A program made the translations under genes and the position numbers. The notes under the pieces were generated by a model, which saw only the letters and a list, made by a program, of their open reading frames with translations, did no database searches and was not told where the DNA came from. DNA of 64,000 bases from Armatimonadota bacterium (lineage in GTDB: Bacteria > Armatimonadota > UBA5829 > DTJY01), in assembly GCA_017993055.1 (NCBI GenBank), contig JAGONM010000009.1:33099-97098 (forward strand). Direction: 5' to 3'. Positions 8,164 to 17,363 of the stretch are shown here, one piece after another (positions within the stretch are counted from its first letter, which is position 1; each line of letters opens with the position of its first letter).

Positions 8164-10958
8164 AAGTTCACCGCCTTCTGAATCAGGTCCGGCACGTCGG
8201 AGGGGTAGTGGGACACATCCCATGCCCACCTTCCGAACCGGCCGTCCTGGTTGACCGCCTGCACCCATTCCGCAAGGTACTGCCGCTTCACCCTGTCCTT
8301 CTGGCTGTCCTGCCCCTTCACCTCAAGGACGAGGTGGACTCCGGTGACGAGCCTGATGATGAAGTCCGGGCGGTACTTGTGGACCACTCCCTCGAAGGTG
8401 TAGTAGACCTCGAAGCCGAGGTGGTCATTCTTCACCCATGCGTCAACCTGCGGGCTGTGGTCAAGGTGGAAGGCTTCGCTCGCTTCCCATGTGCTGTCAT
8501 AGACACAGCGGTTAATATGCGACCGCAGGGTGAACTCGTTCGGCTTGCCGGTATACCAGGTCCGCATATCGTCGGTGGAGCGGATTGGGTAGTCCTGGTC
8601 GAAGACGGGGACTATGCTCTCCGTGTTCTGGGAGCGAATGTCATGGAATACATGCTCCACCACCTTGCCCATGTTCAGCGTGAGCAGTATCCGCCTCTTC
8701 AAAGGGTCATGGTAGAACAACTCAGGGGTAATCCGCACCTTATCAGAAGCAAGGAACCTCTCCACGAGCCGTATGACCTGCGCGAGGAGATACTCCCTGC
8801 TGCCGGTCCATGTGGGGTTCACCTGGTCGTATACCCTTGCCGCAGTCTCAAAGGCGATTCTCTGGATTCTGAACTTCCTGCCGAGTTCGGCAAGCTCGAT
8901 TTCCGTCATGTCGCCGATATGCGGCTTACCCTCAAGGACGGCGGCCAGTTCCGCGTGCGTAATGGTGGTAAAGGCGTCAATCGCCAATGGCGCTACGGCA
9001 TCCATATCGAGGGTCAGAACCGGCTTAAAGGTGTGGTCAATGCGGATGATGTTCGGGAAGCTGATTTCGTACTGCCGCTTCTTGGTGTCCGGTTCGATGG
9101 GAGTCTTTGGCGGTGGAGGCGGTGGAGGCGGACCTCCGATTTCCTCATGCGGCAGGAAGGTGAACGGAATCCCGAAGATATTGACGTGCTCGGCCTCGAA
9201 CCTGCCGGTCTCAGGGTTGACCTCATACGACGTGCGGCGCAGACCTCTCCCCACCACCTGCTCGCAGAGAAGCTGGCTTGAGAAGGCACGGAGACCCATT
9301 ATCTGAGTGACCGTCTTCGCGTCCCAACCTTCCGAAAGCATACCGACCGATATGACGTTCTGAATCTGCTCGCCCGGCCTGCCGACTTTTCCTACCGTGT
9401 CAACGCACTGCCTCAGACTCTCCGCAAGCTCCTTCTTCGTCAGCTTTTTCCCGTTCTCCGGTTCTTCGTCGGAATCGCTATCGTCCGGGGTGACCGTGAC
9501 CGGCTCCTCCTGGGATTCGGCCATAGCAAGTACCTTGGAGTCTATGTGCAGGGTCTTGTCAGGAGCGCAAAGCTCCTCGATGAGAACCGCGTTGTGGTCA
9601 AAGGCGTACTTAATCCGTGCTGCCGTCTCTGTCCGGTTGGCTACGGTTATCATTACAGGCGGAGTCTGGAACCCGCGTTCCCTCCACGTCTCAGCCGTCT
9701 CCAACCAGTCCTTGCCGAGAAGGTAGTAGGCATTGGTCACCAGGCTTGGAAGCGTCTCGTGCTCCTGCGCCGGTTTGTTCAGGTTATCCTGCACCTCGGA
9801 GTCTTTGTAGATATGGTAGAGCTTGGACTTGTACTGCGGGTCAAGCTCTCCGTCACTGCGAACAACCATTCTGGGAGTCTTCACCAATCCCGACTCGATA
9901 GCATCCCAAAGCCCGAAGTCGCTGACAACCCAGTCGAAGAGAGCCTGGTCATCGCTCTTCTTGCCGGAGGGAGCGAAGGGAGTCGCTGAGAAGTCAAAGC
10001 AGGCGAGGATACCCCGTGCCTTGTGTATCCGGTCCAGACCGCCGACCCACTTGGTAGCTTCCTCGATTTCGTCCTTCTTGACGCCTTTGACCTTAGACTC
10101 TGCCGGGATTCTCCATGCGTGGTGAGCCTCGTCGTTTATCACCAGCAGGTTTCGGCAGTTGGCAAGCTCCCCGAGGACATCCCGCGCATACGCTTCCAGG
10201 GACTTGACTCCCCGCTTGTCAACGCTCCGCCTCTTCGATGCCTGCGCTTCGGTCTCCCAGTCGAGCTTGTGCCAGTTACGGATGAGCACCTTGCCCTGCC
10301 TGAGCTTGTCTACCAGTCCCTGCGGTACAATCTCGAACTCCCCATAGAAGTTGTTCCTGCCGCTCGGCTGCAGTACCTCAAGACGGCGTCTCACTGTCAG
10401 TCCGGGGGCGACAACAAGCACATGCCTGGAGAACCGCGTATCCTGGGGATACGTGACCTTGTTCAAGACCTGCCATGCTATCAGCATCGCCATGACGACG
10501 GTCTTCCCCGTGCCAGTGGCGAGCTTGGAGCAGAGACGCCGGAACTCCCCACCGTCGGAAGGAATCTCGATTCCGACCTTCTCCGACTCCGGGGCTTCGA
10601 TGAGCCATATCAGCGTTTCCATGGCGTCCAACTGGCAGAAGAAGAACGTGCAGTCACTGTCCCGGGCCTGGAGGTCGTGCCAGTGTTCGAGCAGACGGCG
10701 GGTTATGCCGGTGACGCCGGAGTATCCCGCCTCTCGCCATGCCTTCACACGTGGGCGAATCTGCTCCACCAGCGGCAGAGGCACGAAGATTCCTGGGTCA
10801 TCGAACCGGCGTGAACCCGGAGTGGCGACCACGTATCCAGCCGGACGCCTGCCCTCCGCAAGCGAGAAGAGCCGTGTGGAGGGGTCATGCCTGTAGTGCT
10901 GGCTGGGTACGTCATACGGCGAGTTGATGATAAGCTGTGCTATCGTCCGGCTGCCCAT
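8160..10958 (-). CDS. res: type III-like restriction enzyme Res subunit (SF2 helicase + PD-(D/E)XK nuclease)
   Basis: 932 residues. Helicase motifs: Walker A ATGTGKT (about 147-153), DEAH (about 276-279), FSAT (about 323-326) and QVVGRGLRR. Near the C terminus RPDFII...LEVKGQ is a PD-(D/E)XK nuclease motif (about 864-882). A poly-Pro run precedes the C-terminal region. The layout matches Res subunits, which translocate and cut DNA when paired with the Mod methylase. The start is ATG at 10958, with GAGG 7 nt upstream and overlapping the mod stop (TGATG); GTG 10961 is the alternative. The downstream small gene overlaps its stop. Confidence 0.9.
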   Translation of the reverse strand: MGSRTIAQLIINSPYDVPSQHYRHDPSTRLFSLAEGRRPAGYVVATPGSRRFDDPGIFVPLPLVEQIRPRVKAWREAGYSGVTGITRRLLEHWHDLQARDSDCTFFFCQLDAMETLIWLIEAPESEKVGIEIPSDGGEFRRLCSKLATGTGKTVVMAMLIAWQVLNKVTYPQDTRFSRHVLVVAPGLTVRRRLEVLQPSGRNNFYGEFEIVPQGLVDKLRQGKVLIRNWHKLDWETEAQASKRRSVDKRGVKSLEAYARDVLGELANCRNLLVINDEAHHAWRIPAESKVKGVKKDEIEEATKWVGGLDRIHKARGILACFDFSATPFAPSGKKSDDQALFDWVVSDFGLWDAIESGLVKTPRMVVRSDGELDPQYKSKLYHIYKDSEVQDNLNKPAQEHETLPSLVTNAYYLLGKDWLETAETWRERGFQTPPVMITVANRTETAARIKYAFDHNAVLIEELCAPDKTLHIDSKVLAMAESQEEPVTVTPDDSDSDEEPENGKKLTKKELAESLRQCVDTVGKVGRPGEQIQNVISVGMLSEGWDAKTVTQIMGLRAFSSQLLCEQVVGRGLRRTSYEVNPETGRFEAEHVNIFGIPFTFLPHEEIGGPPPPPPPPKTPIEPDTKKRQYEISFPNIIRIDHTFKPVLTLDMDAVAPLAIDAFTTITHAELAAVLEGKPHIGDMTEIELAELGRKFRIQRIAFETAARVYDQVNPTWTGSREYLLAQVIRLVERFLASDKVRITPELFYHDPLKRRILLTLNMGKVVEHVFHDIRSQNTESIVPVFDQDYPIRSTDDMRTWYTGKPNEFTLRSHINRCVYDSTWEASEAFHLDHSPQVDAWVKNDHLGFEVYYTFEGVVHKYRPDFIIRLVTGVHLVLEVKGQDSQKDRVKRQYLAEWVQAVNQDGRFGRWAWDVSHYPSDVPDLIQKAVNL

Positions 10959-13840
10959 CACTCCACCTCGATGATGCGTAGGCTCTCGATACCCCGGTCA
11001 TCCACTATCTTCACGGCGACCTTCCTGTAATCGCCGGGGTCGAAGGGGAGTGATAACGTTCCCCTGTATGCCTCGATAAGCTCCGGGTCTATCTCCGCCT
11101 TGAGTGTCTTTGCGAGCTTCGACCATCCGTCCTTCTCGCCTGCCATCGGGAAGAAGACCTGTCGGGCGAAGAGACTCCTGCCGTCATAGTCCGTATCGAG
11201 AAGCCAGACCGCGATTCTCTCCGTGCCGCCGGACTCCACCTGCCCGGTCCTGGTATTGTAGTAGTCGAAACCGGCGACCTCCACCTGATACTTGCCCTCA
11301 TGCTCTCCGTCTTTGATTTGCTCAAGTCTGACATCCGGCTGACCGATGAGCCAGAAGCTCTCATTGCTGGCGCGTTTCTTCTTCAAGTCTTCCGTCAGGA
11401 GGTCGGTGCTCATCTGCGCCTTGAGGAGGGTCACGCCGGTCCACTTGGTTTCGTCTATGTCCTTGGCGGCTTCCGGGTCGAACTGGAAGGCGGCGAAGAC
11501 CACTATCTTCGGCTTCGGCCATGTGTTCTGGAATTCATCGAGCGCGAGGGACACCTGCCTCTGCTCTAGCGGGGCATGTTCGGGTCCGAAGGAGATAACG
11601 ACCTTCTGAGGTGTCTCTTCCTTCGTCTCCGCCTCCGCGTGAAGCCATCGAGCGCCGGGAATCGGCTCGACGCGGGAGAACTGAATCGTCTGCCCGCCCT
11701 TGCCCCTGATGCCTGTCTTGAGAAGCTCGTCACGCCATTCCGCCTGCCGGAGCGTCTCCCCGGAGCGGGCGACCGACTGGTCCGCCTCCACGCCTTCCGG
11801 TGCGGGGGAACCCACCTCGGAGAGAGCCTTCACCGCCGGTGCAGGGACCGCTTCAAGGGTGAACGGACCTGTGACCCGGAGCTTTGACTTCTCGATTATG
11901 GGCTGGTCGTAGAGGGTCTCAGGCTCGGCATTCTTCTGAATGCTCTGGTCCATCTTCGTCTGCATCTCCCGCTTGAGCTTTCGGAATCTCTCGAACGGTT
12001 CTCTTGTCCCTTCCGGCCAGTCCTCAGGAATCTGGAAGGGGACTTCCCACTCCTCCAACGACAACCCAGCGACCGCATTAAGCTCTTTCAATGCCGTTTC
12101 TATCGCCGGATGCTGACGCTCATGGATGCGGTCAATCTCCTCGTTGTTGGCGATAGACTTCAGGGTTATGTGCGGCACGGTCTTGTACTTGAACCCGCTC
12201 CCCACTCCTTCCTCCGGGCGGGCAAGCTCGTAGTAGTCGAAAGGCTGCACCATTAGCCTCTGCTTTGCGAGGGCGATGGACACGCGGGAGCTATCGCAGG
12301 TTATCCACCGCCGTCCCCACTGCTCCGCAACGTATGCGGTCGTTCCCGAGCCACATGTGGGGTCGAACACGAGGTCACCGGGGTCGGTAGCTAGCAGCAT
12401 GCACCGCTGGATGACTTTGGAGTTAGTCTGAACTACGTACATCTTGTCACGCATGAAACCACTGGCAGTATCTCGCCAGTCTGCGGTTATGGGCACGCAA
12501 GGGAAATCGTCCAAGAATCTCACATAGAGCAACAGGCTCTCAGATGCATGGCATCGGCCTGCTTTCTGGAGACGTGGTATTCCTTCTGCGGTCGTTGACC
12601 ATCCCCGATTGCCTGTAGGGAAGAATGTCCGTCCGTCGTGCTCGACAGCAAAGTGCATAGCGGTACCTGGTCCCGATGGTCTCCCCTGGCGTTGAGAAGT
12701 CATATCTCCGAGCATAAACGGGCGAGCTCTACGGTCGAACCCAGGGTCGTCCAGGTCTTCCTCTCGGAGAGTAGCTGTCGTTCCGTCGGGTAGTAGCGCA
12801 AACCTGTACCCGGTTCCGCCGTCGCGCAATACCTGTTTCATCTGAAACCCCCGGCGAAACTTCAACTGCTCACGGTTCCTGCCGTACCAGAGGAGATAGT
12901 CGGTCGGATTCGCAAGGAAACCCGAGGTCTGACCTGTTGTGGTTGCGAAGGCAATCAGAGCGACAAAGCAACCAGCCCCAAACACCTCATCCATTATGCA
13001 TCTGACGCGGTGTATGTTCCCATCCGATATTTGCACGAAGACGCTCCCGCTCTCGGAAAGGAGTTCCCTTGTAAGCCAGAGCCTGTCTCGCAGGTATGTC
13101 ATGTAGGAGTGAATCCCAAGCTCCCAGGTATCGCGGAAGGCTTTCAGCATCTCCGGCTCCTGGGTCAAATCCTCATCTTTGCCGTCCTTTACTTCCCGCT
13201 TGTTGATGAACGGCTGGAAGTTGCTGCCGTAGGTGATACCGTAGGGCGGGTCTATGTAGACCATCTGCACCTGACCGCCAAGCCCCTCCTTCTCCAGCAG
13301 GGAGTTCATCACGAGCAGGCTGTCACCGGCTATGAGGCGGTTTGACCACTGGTGGGAATGTTTGTAGAACTCAATGGCCTTCCGTATCGGCAGGTTCTCG
13401 GTGGGAGTCTCGAACAGTGACGGCTGAGCATTCGGCTCGGGCTTCTTGCGAACGGCTTCGATGATGGTCCGGGGGTCAATGCGCTCGTGGACGTGCAGGG
13501 AGACGGTATCCACCTCGAAGGTGGTCCGCTCGGCCTTCCCTGCCCAATTGAGGTAGGGTTCCTGCCGCTTCTTCAGGTCCAGTAGCGCCTTCCGTGCGGT
13601 CTTCAGAGCCTCCACTGCTTCTTCCGGGTCGGTGGTATCGGCGGCCAACCCGTCGTCAATGATTCGCTCGACTTCGCTCCGCTGGGAGTCGAACTGGAGG
13701 GCGGGGTCAATGTGTGGGTCATAGGCATATACCTTCTTCCCGCCGTCCGGGTCGTTCTTGTCATCCACCAGACCGACCGGGGGATTGTTGACGCGTTCCT
13801 TGTCCTTGTGGTCGTACTGCTCGATGGACCTCTTTGGCAT
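10958..13840 (-). CDS. mod: type III-like site-specific DNA methyltransferase (Mod)
   Basis: 960 residues. DPPY (about 197-200) precedes DPTCGSG (about 493-499), the motif order of beta-class N6-adenine/N4-cytosine methylases. The interval between holds the probable target-recognition domain. The N terminus MPKRSIEQYDHKDKER and NNPPVGL look conserved. The start is ATG at 13840, because GGAGG lies about 10 nt upstream; three upstream in-frame starts lack a ribosome site. It is longer than classic type III Mod (about 600-680 residues), with a C-terminal beta-rich extension. It should both protect host DNA and supply specificity to Res, whose gene overlaps its stop codon. Confidence 0.9.
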   Translation of the reverse strand: MPKRSIEQYDHKDKERVNNPPVGLVDDKNDPDGGKKVYAYDPHIDPALQFDSQRSEVERIIDDGLAADTTDPEEAVEALKTARKALLDLKKRQEPYLNWAGKAERTTFEVDTVSLHVHERIDPRTIIEAVRKKPEPNAQPSLFETPTENLPIRKAIEFYKHSHQWSNRLIAGDSLLVMNSLLEKEGLGGQVQMVYIDPPYGITYGSNFQPFINKREVKDGKDEDLTQEPEMLKAFRDTWELGIHSYMTYLRDRLWLTRELLSESGSVFVQISDGNIHRVRCIMDEVFGAGCFVALIAFATTTGQTSGFLANPTDYLLWYGRNREQLKFRRGFQMKQVLRDGGTGYRFALLPDGTTATLREEDLDDPGFDRRARPFMLGDMTSQRQGRPSGPGTAMHFAVEHDGRTFFPTGNRGWSTTAEGIPRLQKAGRCHASESLLLYVRFLDDFPCVPITADWRDTASGFMRDKMYVVQTNSKVIQRCMLLATDPGDLVFDPTCGSGTTAYVAEQWGRRWITCDSSRVSIALAKQRLMVQPFDYYELARPEEGVGSGFKYKTVPHITLKSIANNEEIDRIHERQHPAIETALKELNAVAGLSLEEWEVPFQIPEDWPEGTREPFERFRKLKREMQTKMDQSIQKNAEPETLYDQPIIEKSKLRVTGPFTLEAVPAPAVKALSEVGSPAPEGVEADQSVARSGETLRQAEWRDELLKTGIRGKGGQTIQFSRVEPIPGARWLHAEAETKEETPQKVVISFGPEHAPLEQRQVSLALDEFQNTWPKPKIVVFAAFQFDPEAAKDIDETKWTGVTLLKAQMSTDLLTEDLKKKRASNESFWLIGQPDVRLEQIKDGEHEGKYQVEVAGFDYYNTRTGQVESGGTERIAVWLLDTDYDGRSLFARQVFFPMAGEKDGWSKLAKTLKAEIDPELIEAYRGTLSLPFDPGDYRKVAVKIVDDRGIESLRIIEVE

Positions 13841-13923
13841 GGCTGATTCACCCTCCATATCGGTTGGCATTGCCGGGCGTTCCTTGGGACCGCACAGCAC
13901 TTGGCTGCTCAACCATTATTCGT

Positions 13924-13948
13924 GATACAGGACGGCCATTCCTGTATC
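13924..13948. repeat. inverted repeat upstream of mod
   Basis: GATACAGGA (13924-13932) and TCCTGTATC (13940-13948) form a perfect 9-bp inverted repeat with a 7-bp centre, about 85 bp before the mod start. The place suits an operator or attenuator for the R-M operon. No controller gene was identified. Confidence 0.45.
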
Positions 13949-14120
13949 GAGATGGAACGGGATGGAATCGGATGGAGGCTGAGGCTCTGACCAGGCTTTC
14001 GTTCGACGGACTCGGAGCGCACGTCGAGGGGATGTGCGGGGATAACCCGGGGATGTATAGTGTCCGTCAGACGCAGGAAAATGGGCGTGAAATAACCCGG
14101 CAAAACCCCCCGCAAGAATA

Positions 14121-14150
14121 TTGACACAGCACCACTGCTGAGCTTATAAT
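14121..14150 (+). promoter_or_regulatory. consensus sigma-70 promoter (TTGACA-18-TATAAT)
   Basis: TTGACA at 14121-14126 and TATAAT at 14145-14150 with an 18-nt spacer, among the best promoter matches in the window. The next 420 bp hold no protein gene but do hold a strong terminator, so the promoter seems to serve a non-coding RNA. Confidence 0.8.
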
Positions 14151-14156
14151 GTCGGT

Positions 14157-14370
14157 AGTTCGGAGGCAGTAGGTAGAGCAGTAGACTCCCGGCGTCCGAG
14201 CGGCCAAAACAGAACAGTCTAGCGCGTGCGCTTCGCGGGTGCTTACAGCATCGTCTGCCGGAGTGCCGGACACTTTGAGTCGGCATTACCTAAGGGCACG
14301 CGGTCAAGGACAAATAGGATGCCTGTGCGTCAGTCTGACGCGCGTCCATTCTTGACGGCGTGCCCTTTTT
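14157..14370 (+). ncRNA. candidate structured small RNA of the element
   Basis: It begins about 7 nt after a consensus -10 box and ends at an intrinsic terminator, giving a transcript of about 214 nt. No coding frame with a ribosome site is seen inside. Several local stems are possible, including GCCG/CGGC near 14273-14284 and the self-complementary GCGTCAGTCTGACGC at 14327-14341 nested in the terminator arm. A short stretch near 14170 resembles a tRNA D-arm, but no full tRNA can be folded. Function unknown; antisense control of replication or of the R-M operon, or a leader RNA for the downstream genes, are options. Confidence 0.5.
14292..14370 (+). terminator. long-stem intrinsic terminator
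   Basis: AAGGGCACGCGGTCAAG (14292-14308) pairs with CTTGACGGCGTGCCCTT (14351-14367), 17 bp with one mismatch, and runs into a T tract ending at 14370. The 42-nt loop contains a second small hairpin. It works in the plus direction only. Confidence 0.82.
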
Positions 14371-14401
14371 GTATGTATGGAGGCTGATTGTTGGTGGTTG
14401 T

Positions 14402-14478
14402 CATAAGTAGAGTCTCTGCCAAACTTTGGCGTGCTCAAAATGGCAACATGCATGCTCAACCAAAGTCCATAAGTAGAG
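14402..14478. promoter_or_regulatory. direct repeats and palindrome before the excisionase-like gene
   Basis: CATAAGTAGAG occurs at 14402-14412 and 14468-14478, and a perfect palindrome GCCAAACTTTGGC lies between them at 14418-14430. Such elements upstream of a small HTH gene look like operator sites. The rest of 13841-14571, apart from the ncRNA candidate and the mod-proximal inverted repeat, shows nothing that I can name. Confidence 0.45.
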
Positions 14479-14571
14479 CTTGGCGGCATAGGACAGGCAG
14501 GGCTGGTGTCGTCAAGGCCTCTACAAGATGGGGGCGAGAGTCGCTCTCAAATACACACTGGAGGTGACGTA

Positions 14572-14775
14572 ATGCAGAGTGGTAGTAGCGAGACGGTGGG
14601 CGTCCGCGAGGCTGGCGCAAGGCTAGGCGTTGGGCGATGCACGGTCTACAAGCTCGCGGCGACGGGTTGGCTCGGTCCGGTTCGGGTTCTTCGAGTCGGG
14701 CGGCAATTGCGCGTTCCCCTGCGGGAACTCGACCGGGCTCTCGGGATTCGCGATAAGGAGGAGGAGGTGGTGTGA
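14572..14775 (+). CDS. small helix-turn-helix (excisionase/MerR-like) protein
   Basis: 67 residues with the pattern VREAGARLGVGRCTVYKLAA...LRVGRQLRVPLRELDRAL. This is the winged HTH of Xis/AlpA-type excisionase and helix_turn_helix_17 proteins. The start ATG at 14572 follows a strong GGAGGTGACGTA ribosome site. In an element with a tyrosine integrase such a gene usually bends att DNA to direct excision, or regulates element genes. It heads a run of tightly spaced plus-strand genes (next start 2 nt past the stop). Confidence 0.8.
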   Translation: MQSGSSETVGVREAGARLGVGRCTVYKLAATGWLGPVRVLRVGRQLRVPLRELDRALGIRDKEEEVV

Positions 14776-14776
14776 G

Positions 14777-15223
14777 ATGTGCGCGAGAGGAATAGTGTCC
14801 CACGGTACTCACTTGGCGGCGGGGACCGTGGGACGGAGGCAGACTCCAATGGGTGTGAAGTCTACGTCCGCATTATACCCGACCGGGGTCAATCTGACAA
14901 GTCACGACGGTCGGAGGTCGTTCTCCGCCGGGAAGCTGGTCGGGGGCGTCTTTATCAAGAAGTGCAAGCCCAATCACCTGATGCGTACCCCGCCGGGGAT
15001 TGCGATTCAGGAGGATATCGTCGAGCAGTTGCGCGGGCTGGGATGCAGGCAGATTGAGGTTCTAGTCGAGGATGGGAGAGTCTTCGCGGTTGCCTTCGAG
15101 GACTTCCTCCGCCATGCGTTCCGGCTCGACCGGGGCTTCGGAGCGCAGGAGTGCCTTCCTCTGAAGTATTGGCACGACCCCAACGCTCCGAGGCAGGGGG
15201 AGCTTTTCGAGGAGGCGGGATGA
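14777..15223 (+). CDS. conserved-looking hypothetical protein of the element
   Basis: 148 residues from ATG 14777; GGAGG lies 9 nt upstream inside the preceding gene. I do not recognise a domain. The middle contains FSAGKLVGGVFIKKCKPNHL followed by a segment that could form a small alpha/beta unit (EDIVEQLRGLGCRQIEVLVE). Its stop overlaps the start of the primase-like gene by ATGA (15220-15223), so the two are translationally coupled. A role in replication or in regulating the primase is possible. Confidence 0.7.
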   Translation: MCARGIVSHGTHLAAGTVGRRQTPMGVKSTSALYPTGVNLTSHDGRRSFSAGKLVGGVFIKKCKPNHLMRTPPGIAIQEDIVEQLRGLGCRQIEVLVEDGRVFAVAFEDFLRHAFRLDRGFGAQECLPLKYWHDPNAPRQGELFEEAG

Positions 15224-17352
15224 CGACGACCAGGACGGTATCGGCAGACGAGCAGGAGGTCCGCAGGACGGTGGACCTCCTCCTCGAACCCGGGGAGGTC
15301 GTCGAGCTTCGGGCGTTGGATGTGAGGCGAGGAGGGAACGGGTTCCGGTTCACCGCCTCGGGGTACTTCGACGACCGGGAGAAGCTGGTCGAGGAAGCGG
15401 TGAAGCTGTCCCAGAGGGCGAAGGGCGTCTACCTCGTTCCCAATGTCAAGCCGGAACTGTTGGCGCGGGCGAGCAACCGCGTGCGGGAGTGCGGCAAGGG
15501 TGACTCCTGCACGTCCGACGACGATACTCTCCCCCGGCGGAAGTGGTTCTTTGTTGACTGCGACCCGGTTCGACCGTCCGGCATATCCTCGACCGACCGG
15601 GAGCGCGATGCGGCGGGAGAGAAGGCGCAAGAGGTATGGTCTACGCTACTCGACCTCGGATTCCCCGACCCGGCGATATACGCTTCGAGCGGGAACGGAA
15701 GGCATCTTCTGTATCGCGTTGACCTTCCCGCCGATGATGGCGGACTGCTGAGGCAGTGTCTGGAAGCGTTGGACTTCCGATTCGGTGACGACCGGGTGAC
15801 GGTAGACACATCGGTACACAACAGGGCGCGGCCCCTGCGGTTTTACGGCACTGTGAACCGCAAGGGAGACGACGTGCCCGACCGACCGCACAGGGTCTCC
15901 CGGATAGAGTGGACCCCGCCGGACGGCGCGGAGGTCGTTCGGGTCTCCGCCCTGGAGGAGCTTGCGCGTTGGCTCCCGCAGGAAGAACCTTCGCCGACGA
16001 AGCGCACGGCATCCGGGAAGGCGTTCGACCTCGACGGATGGATACAGGAGCACGGCGTCCCCGTCGGTCCTCCGTCGGACTGGAAGGGCGGGAGGAAGTG
16101 GGTCTTCCCGGTATGCCCGTGGGACTCGGCACACAGCAACCGAAGCGCGTTCATCCTTCAGTTCCCGTCGGGGGGGATTTCGGCGGGGTGTCTCCACAAC
16201 GGCTGTCGGGGCATGGAGTGGAGGGACCTGCGGCTCATCTATGAACCGGACGCATACGAGCATGAGCACGGGGACTCTATTCCCTGCACCGGTGCAGGGA
16301 ATATGGGCGAGGCGGCGTCTGAGGTGGTCTCCTCGATGTCCTCGACGTTGACTCACAAAGACCTCGTGACGGGCGAACTTCCGCCCGTTCCCTGGTTGGT
16401 CGAGGGTCTGATACCGAAGGGCGGTCTCTGCCTGTTGGCGGGTGATTCCGGCGTCGGGAAGTCCTGGCTAGGATTTCATCTCGGGCAGACAGTCGCAAGC
16501 GAGCTTCCCTTCCTCGGGAAGTTTCCGGTCGAGAAGGGAGCGGTCCTCTACCTCGACGCCGAATCGGGCGAGAACCTCATCCGGCGGAGGTTCAAGAAAC
16601 TGTGGAAGGGTCTGGAGGAAGCGAATCCGGACCTCGACCCGGACATACCTTTCAGCGTTCTGTTGTCGGCGGTGGACCTCGACGCTGACGGCCTCCAGGC
16701 GTTGACCGAGCGGATACGCCGGGAGTGCATCCGCCTGGTCGTGCTCGACCCGATGATACACTTCGGCTCCGCCGACGAGAACGACTCCAGAGCTATGGCA
16801 TCCTTCCTCGAAGGCATCCGGCAGGTATCGCGGGATACGGGAGCGGCGTTCCTGCTGGTGCATCACGTCCGCAAGGAGAGCCGACTTGCGAGCAACGCGC
16901 CGGGTCAGATGATTCGAGGCTCATCCGCCATAAGAGCGGTGATGGATTCCGTCCTCTACGTCCGCAGGTTGAACGACGGGAAGCTCCAGGTCGAGCACGA
17001 CAAGAGCAGACAGGCGGAGGCGGTCCCCCGCTTCCTGGTCGAAGTGACCGACCCCGACGAGGAGACGACCTCCATCAGCTATGCGGGTGAATCGGGCACG
17101 GCGGAGAGCCGTCGGGAGCTTGCCGAGGAAGCGATACTGCGGACCATTGCGGACACGGGTGGAACGGCGAAACGTCAACTGATAGTCGAGCAGTGCAAGG
17201 CGGAAGGGGTCTCGGAGAAGACCGTCAATAATACGCTTTCGGCACTGGTCGAAGCGTCACGGCTGACCAAGGTTCAACGAGGTAAACCCGTGTTCTACTC
17301 GCTCCCGGAAACAAGCAATAAGAAGGCTCCGATGCTGGAGGAAGAATGGTGA
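15220..17352 (+). CDS. primase/RepA-like helicase fusion (replication protein)
   Basis: 710 residues. The N-terminal part contains WFFVDCDP and ASSGNGRHLLYRVDLP, as in archaeo-eukaryotic primase-polymerase (prim-pol/RepB-like) domains. A short Cys/His region (VCPWDSAH...GCLHNGCRG, about 302-330) could bind zinc. The second half is an AAA_25/RepA-type RecA-fold ATPase with Walker A GDSGVGKS and Walker B LVVLDP, followed by HHVRK. A winged helix closes the C terminus. Start ATG 15220 overlaps the previous stop. Iteron-like repeats follow directly, so it is probably the initiator and primase-helicase of autonomous element replication. Confidence 0.82.
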   Translation: MTTTRTVSADEQEVRRTVDLLLEPGEVVELRALDVRRGGNGFRFTASGYFDDREKLVEEAVKLSQRAKGVYLVPNVKPELLARASNRVRECGKGDSCTSDDDTLPRRKWFFVDCDPVRPSGISSTDRERDAAGEKAQEVWSTLLDLGFPDPAIYASSGNGRHLLYRVDLPADDGGLLRQCLEALDFRFGDDRVTVDTSVHNRARPLRFYGTVNRKGDDVPDRPHRVSRIEWTPPDGAEVVRVSALEELARWLPQEEPSPTKRTASGKAFDLDGWIQEHGVPVGPPSDWKGGRKWVFPVCPWDSAHSNRSAFILQFPSGGISAGCLHNGCRGMEWRDLRLIYEPDAYEHEHGDSIPCTGAGNMGEAASEVVSSMSSTLTHKDLVTGELPPVPWLVEGLIPKGGLCLLAGDSGVGKSWLGFHLGQTVASELPFLGKFPVEKGAVLYLDAESGENLIRRRFKKLWKGLEEANPDLDPDIPFSVLLSAVDLDADGLQALTERIRRECIRLVVLDPMIHFGSADENDSRAMASFLEGIRQVSRDTGAAFLLVHHVRKESRLASNAPGQMIRGSSAIRAVMDSVLYVRRLNDGKLQVEHDKSRQAEAVPRFLVEVTDPDEETTSISYAGESGTAESRRELAEEAILRTIADTGGTAKRQLIVEQCKAEGVSEKTVNNTLSALVEASRLTKVQRGKPVFYSLPETSNKKAPMLEEEW

Positions 17353-17363
17353 AAAACCGGAAC

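Noticed and set aside
8064..9281. Long plus-strand open frame of 405 codons opposite res
   Set aside because: It is the mirror of GC-rich res codons, with no ribosome site or recognisable protein pattern.
14157..14230. Possible additional tRNA in the element (GGTAGAGC-like stretch)
   Set aside because: No acceptor or T-arm pairing can be made around it; kept only as part of the ncRNA candidate.
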